Shown: positions 62,271 through 64,000 of the stretch, piece after piece | Numbering within the stretch: position 1 is the first letter of the stretch | Layout of the letters: every line of letters starts with the position of its first letter | Assembly (NCBI GenBank): GCA_963781785.1 | Contig: CAWAHD010000005.1 | Span: 1,364,001 to 1,428,000 of the forward strand | DNA length: 64,000 bases | Reading direction: 5' to 3' | Origin: CAWAHD01 sp963781785 | Lineage (GTDB): Bacteria; Planctomycetota; Planctomycetia; Isosphaerales; Isosphaeraceae | Notes under the pieces: generated by a model | What the model was told of the DNA's origin: nothing | Database searches by the model: none | What the model saw: the letters and a program-made list of their open reading frames with translations, nothing else | Position numbers and translations under genes: made by a program

Positions 62271-64000
62271 TCACCGTTCGCCACGCGCGTCCGGCTTTCT
62301 GGCGGCCGCGTCCTTCTCGCGCGGTCGCTTCTCAAATTTGGCCCGCAGCTCCTCGCCTTGCTTCCTCAAGATGTCGATGAAGTCGTCTTTTTCGCCCGGC
62401 TTCGTGAGGTCCTGCCCCTTCTTGGTGACACCGAGGAAGCCGATGCACATCTCATCGGTCGTCGCCTCGCCCCATTTCACAAGCTTGGGGGGATGGTTGG
62501 GATTCCGCGGGTTCGATTCGCGAATTGTCGTAGTGCGAGACCAGGTAGACGACCGAGCCCTTGGGAATGTCGAGCGGCTTCTCGAAGTAGTACGTGTACT
62601 GCCAGTTGAAGTCCCAGTCATCGATCTTGATCAGGTCCTGGACCTTGCCGTCGGGAAACTTGACGGAGATCTGCATGTCGTGGCCGAGCAGGTGCATGTG
62701 CGGGCTCACGGAGTGGGCCACGACGTCGACGGGAACTTCCCAGGCCGCTTTGACTTCGATATTGGACTCGCCCGGCGGCAGCTCGAGGCCCGGGTTGATG
62801 ACGACGCTCCAGTGGAGGGACTGTTTGACCGGCTTCTTCGAGAAATAGATGCCCGAGCTTGCTGCGATCGGTCTCGGCCTTGCCGCGAGTATGATAGTGG
62901 ACCTGGATCACGATATCGCTGTTTTTCGGCAAGGGACGGCCGATGCCCTCGTCGAGATGCCGGGGAAGGTTGCCGGGCGCCCAGCCGCCGAGACCGCCGT
63001 GGATCGGCTCGCCCGGGCCGCCGAAACAGGAATAACCGGGGCCGGGGTCGGCCTGGTCGCGCTCACGAGCCTTTCCGGAGACGTCGACATACGCCAGGAT
63101 GTGATGGACCACATTACGGTTGCCCGGGCGGAATTCGACGGCCGAGACGAACTTATCCTCGCTGAGCCCCGACGGAGCGACGAAGCACCGATAAATGTCC
63201 TCGCCGTCGGCGGGAACCGCGAAATCGGCACCGATGTCGACAATCAGGTCGGGCGGCCCGAGCTGCCAGTCGTCGGGAAACTTGGGGTTGGCGGGCAGGT
63301 CGGCCGGATTGCCTTCCGGAGTTTCGGCCTCGACCCACGCGGAGATCGTCGCAATCTCCCGGTCGGAGAGGGTGCGAGCGTCCTTGAAGGGAACTCCGAA
63401 GTGCGGCGCCGCCTTCCAGGGAGGCATCTTGCGATCCTCAACCACTGCCGAGATATCTGACGCACGCTTCCGCGCCTGTTCATAGGTCTCCAGCGAAAAA
63501 GGACCGACCTGGCCCGGCCGATGGCATTCCTGGCAGTTCTTCTGAAGAATCGGCGCCACATCCTTGCAAAACGTGGGCTGACCCTGGATCTCGGCGACTT
63601 CGGGCAGGGGACAGCCCACGGCTTCCACTTGCTCCGGTTTGACTTCCTTGCCACTCAGCACAGCCACAATGGCATCTTTGAGCTCGCTCGCTGCCGGGTT
63701 GGCATTCCGCTTCTGGCGGGCGGCAAACTGGTCGTCGATGCGGCCGTGATAGCGGATCTTGCCCAGGCTGTCGATCACAAATGCTTCGGGTGTCACCTTC
63801 GCGCCTAGCTTGCGGGCACACGACCCCCGGCGGTCGCGCGCAATCGGCAGCTTCAGCCCGAAATCACGGGCATGAGTCTCCACCTCGCTATCACTCAGAT
63901 CCGGGTCGACGCACACTCCCAGCCACTTGACCGGCTTCGATGCAAAAAAATCGACGAGCGCATTCAGCGTCGGACTGTAACTGTTGGAAATCGGGCATTC
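62271..64000 (-). CDS. redoxin / c-type haem / copper monooxygenase-like protein, partial and frameshifted
   Basis: The gene begins beyond the right edge. The part seen starts with a redoxin domain (E-C-P-I-S-N-S-Y at the edge, then V-D-P-D-L-S, then K-V-T-P-E-A-F-V-I). A c-type haem site follows (C-Q-E-C-H-R-P-G-Q-V-G-P-F). The C-terminal copper monooxygenase-like beta domains have V-V-H-H-I-L-A-Y, V-Q-V-H-Y-H and S-P-H-M-H-L-L-G-H-D, the His residues of peptidylglycine-type enzymes. Extra bases near 62846 and 62524 split the final 190 codons over three frames. The stop is at 62271. Such proteins are common in planctomycetes; substrate unknown. Confidence 0.75.

Overview
The window looks like part of a planctomycete chromosome, most likely from an Isosphaeraceae-like lineage. 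The GC content is high. At least three exported proteins carry the planctomycete-type N-terminal motif built on L-E-x-R-x-L-L-S. Giant beta-helix surface proteins, a Ser/Thr kinase fused to WD40 repeats, a short UvrC, and a dispersed repeat containing GGGGTCAGCCTT also fit. This assignment is inference from gene content; no rRNA gene is present to confirm it.

Layout. 0-4 kb: a small Cys-rich exported protein, then a dispersed repeat split by a complete IS21-family element (1005-3341) with perfect 13-bp terminal inverted repeats and a 5-bp target duplication. 4-16 kb: a metabolic block with a Tat-exported beta-carbonic anhydrase, an OprO/P-type porin, a urea transporter and a urease cluster (ureA-B-C-F-G-D), closed by a second, convergent porin. 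Nearly every urease-cluster gene carries single-base indels, mostly insertions of G or C, although catalytic residues are kept. 16-26 kb: a DUF4058 gene, a dense repeat patch, an intact beta-helix surface protein of about 1785 aa, and a second beta-helix gene whose 5' end was cut off at another copy of the repeat. 26-32 kb: a frameshifted kinase-WD40-TPR gene. 32-34 kb: a tripartite HipBST-like toxin-antitoxin operon with four TTCCCG..CGGGAA palindromes upstream. 34-42 kb: an exported protein, a MazF-type TA pair, a D-2-hydroxyacid dehydrogenase coupled to an RND-family protein that has lost almost all of its membrane segments, a Vgb-like beta-propeller and small proteins. 42-49.5 kb: a defence-like region with a broken SF2 helicase-HNH gene ending in two tandem copies of an unknown domain, a divergent DUF4365 plus unknown-protein pair, and a PIN TA pair. 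49.5-64 kb: housekeeping and accessory genes (uvrC, ABC-F ATPase, phosphoesterase, a two-domain esterase, sdpRI, an AAA ATPase plus DUF4276 pair, LOG, quinone oxidoreductase, a GlcN6P deaminase-like protein) and a redoxin/c-type-haem/copper monooxygenase-like protein running off the right edge.

How the genes may work together. The two porins, the urea transporter, urease and its accessory proteins, and the exported carbonic anhydrase suggest one urea import and hydrolysis module. The hipBST, mazF, PIN, DUF4365, helicase-HNH and AAA/DUF4276 genes form a scattered accessory layer of toxin and defence type. The best candidates for undescribed biology are the helicase-HNH/tandem-domain gene with its divergent DUF4365 pair, the RND protein without a membrane domain, and the HipBST operator array. 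The indel pattern needs a check against raw reads before any gene is called dead.
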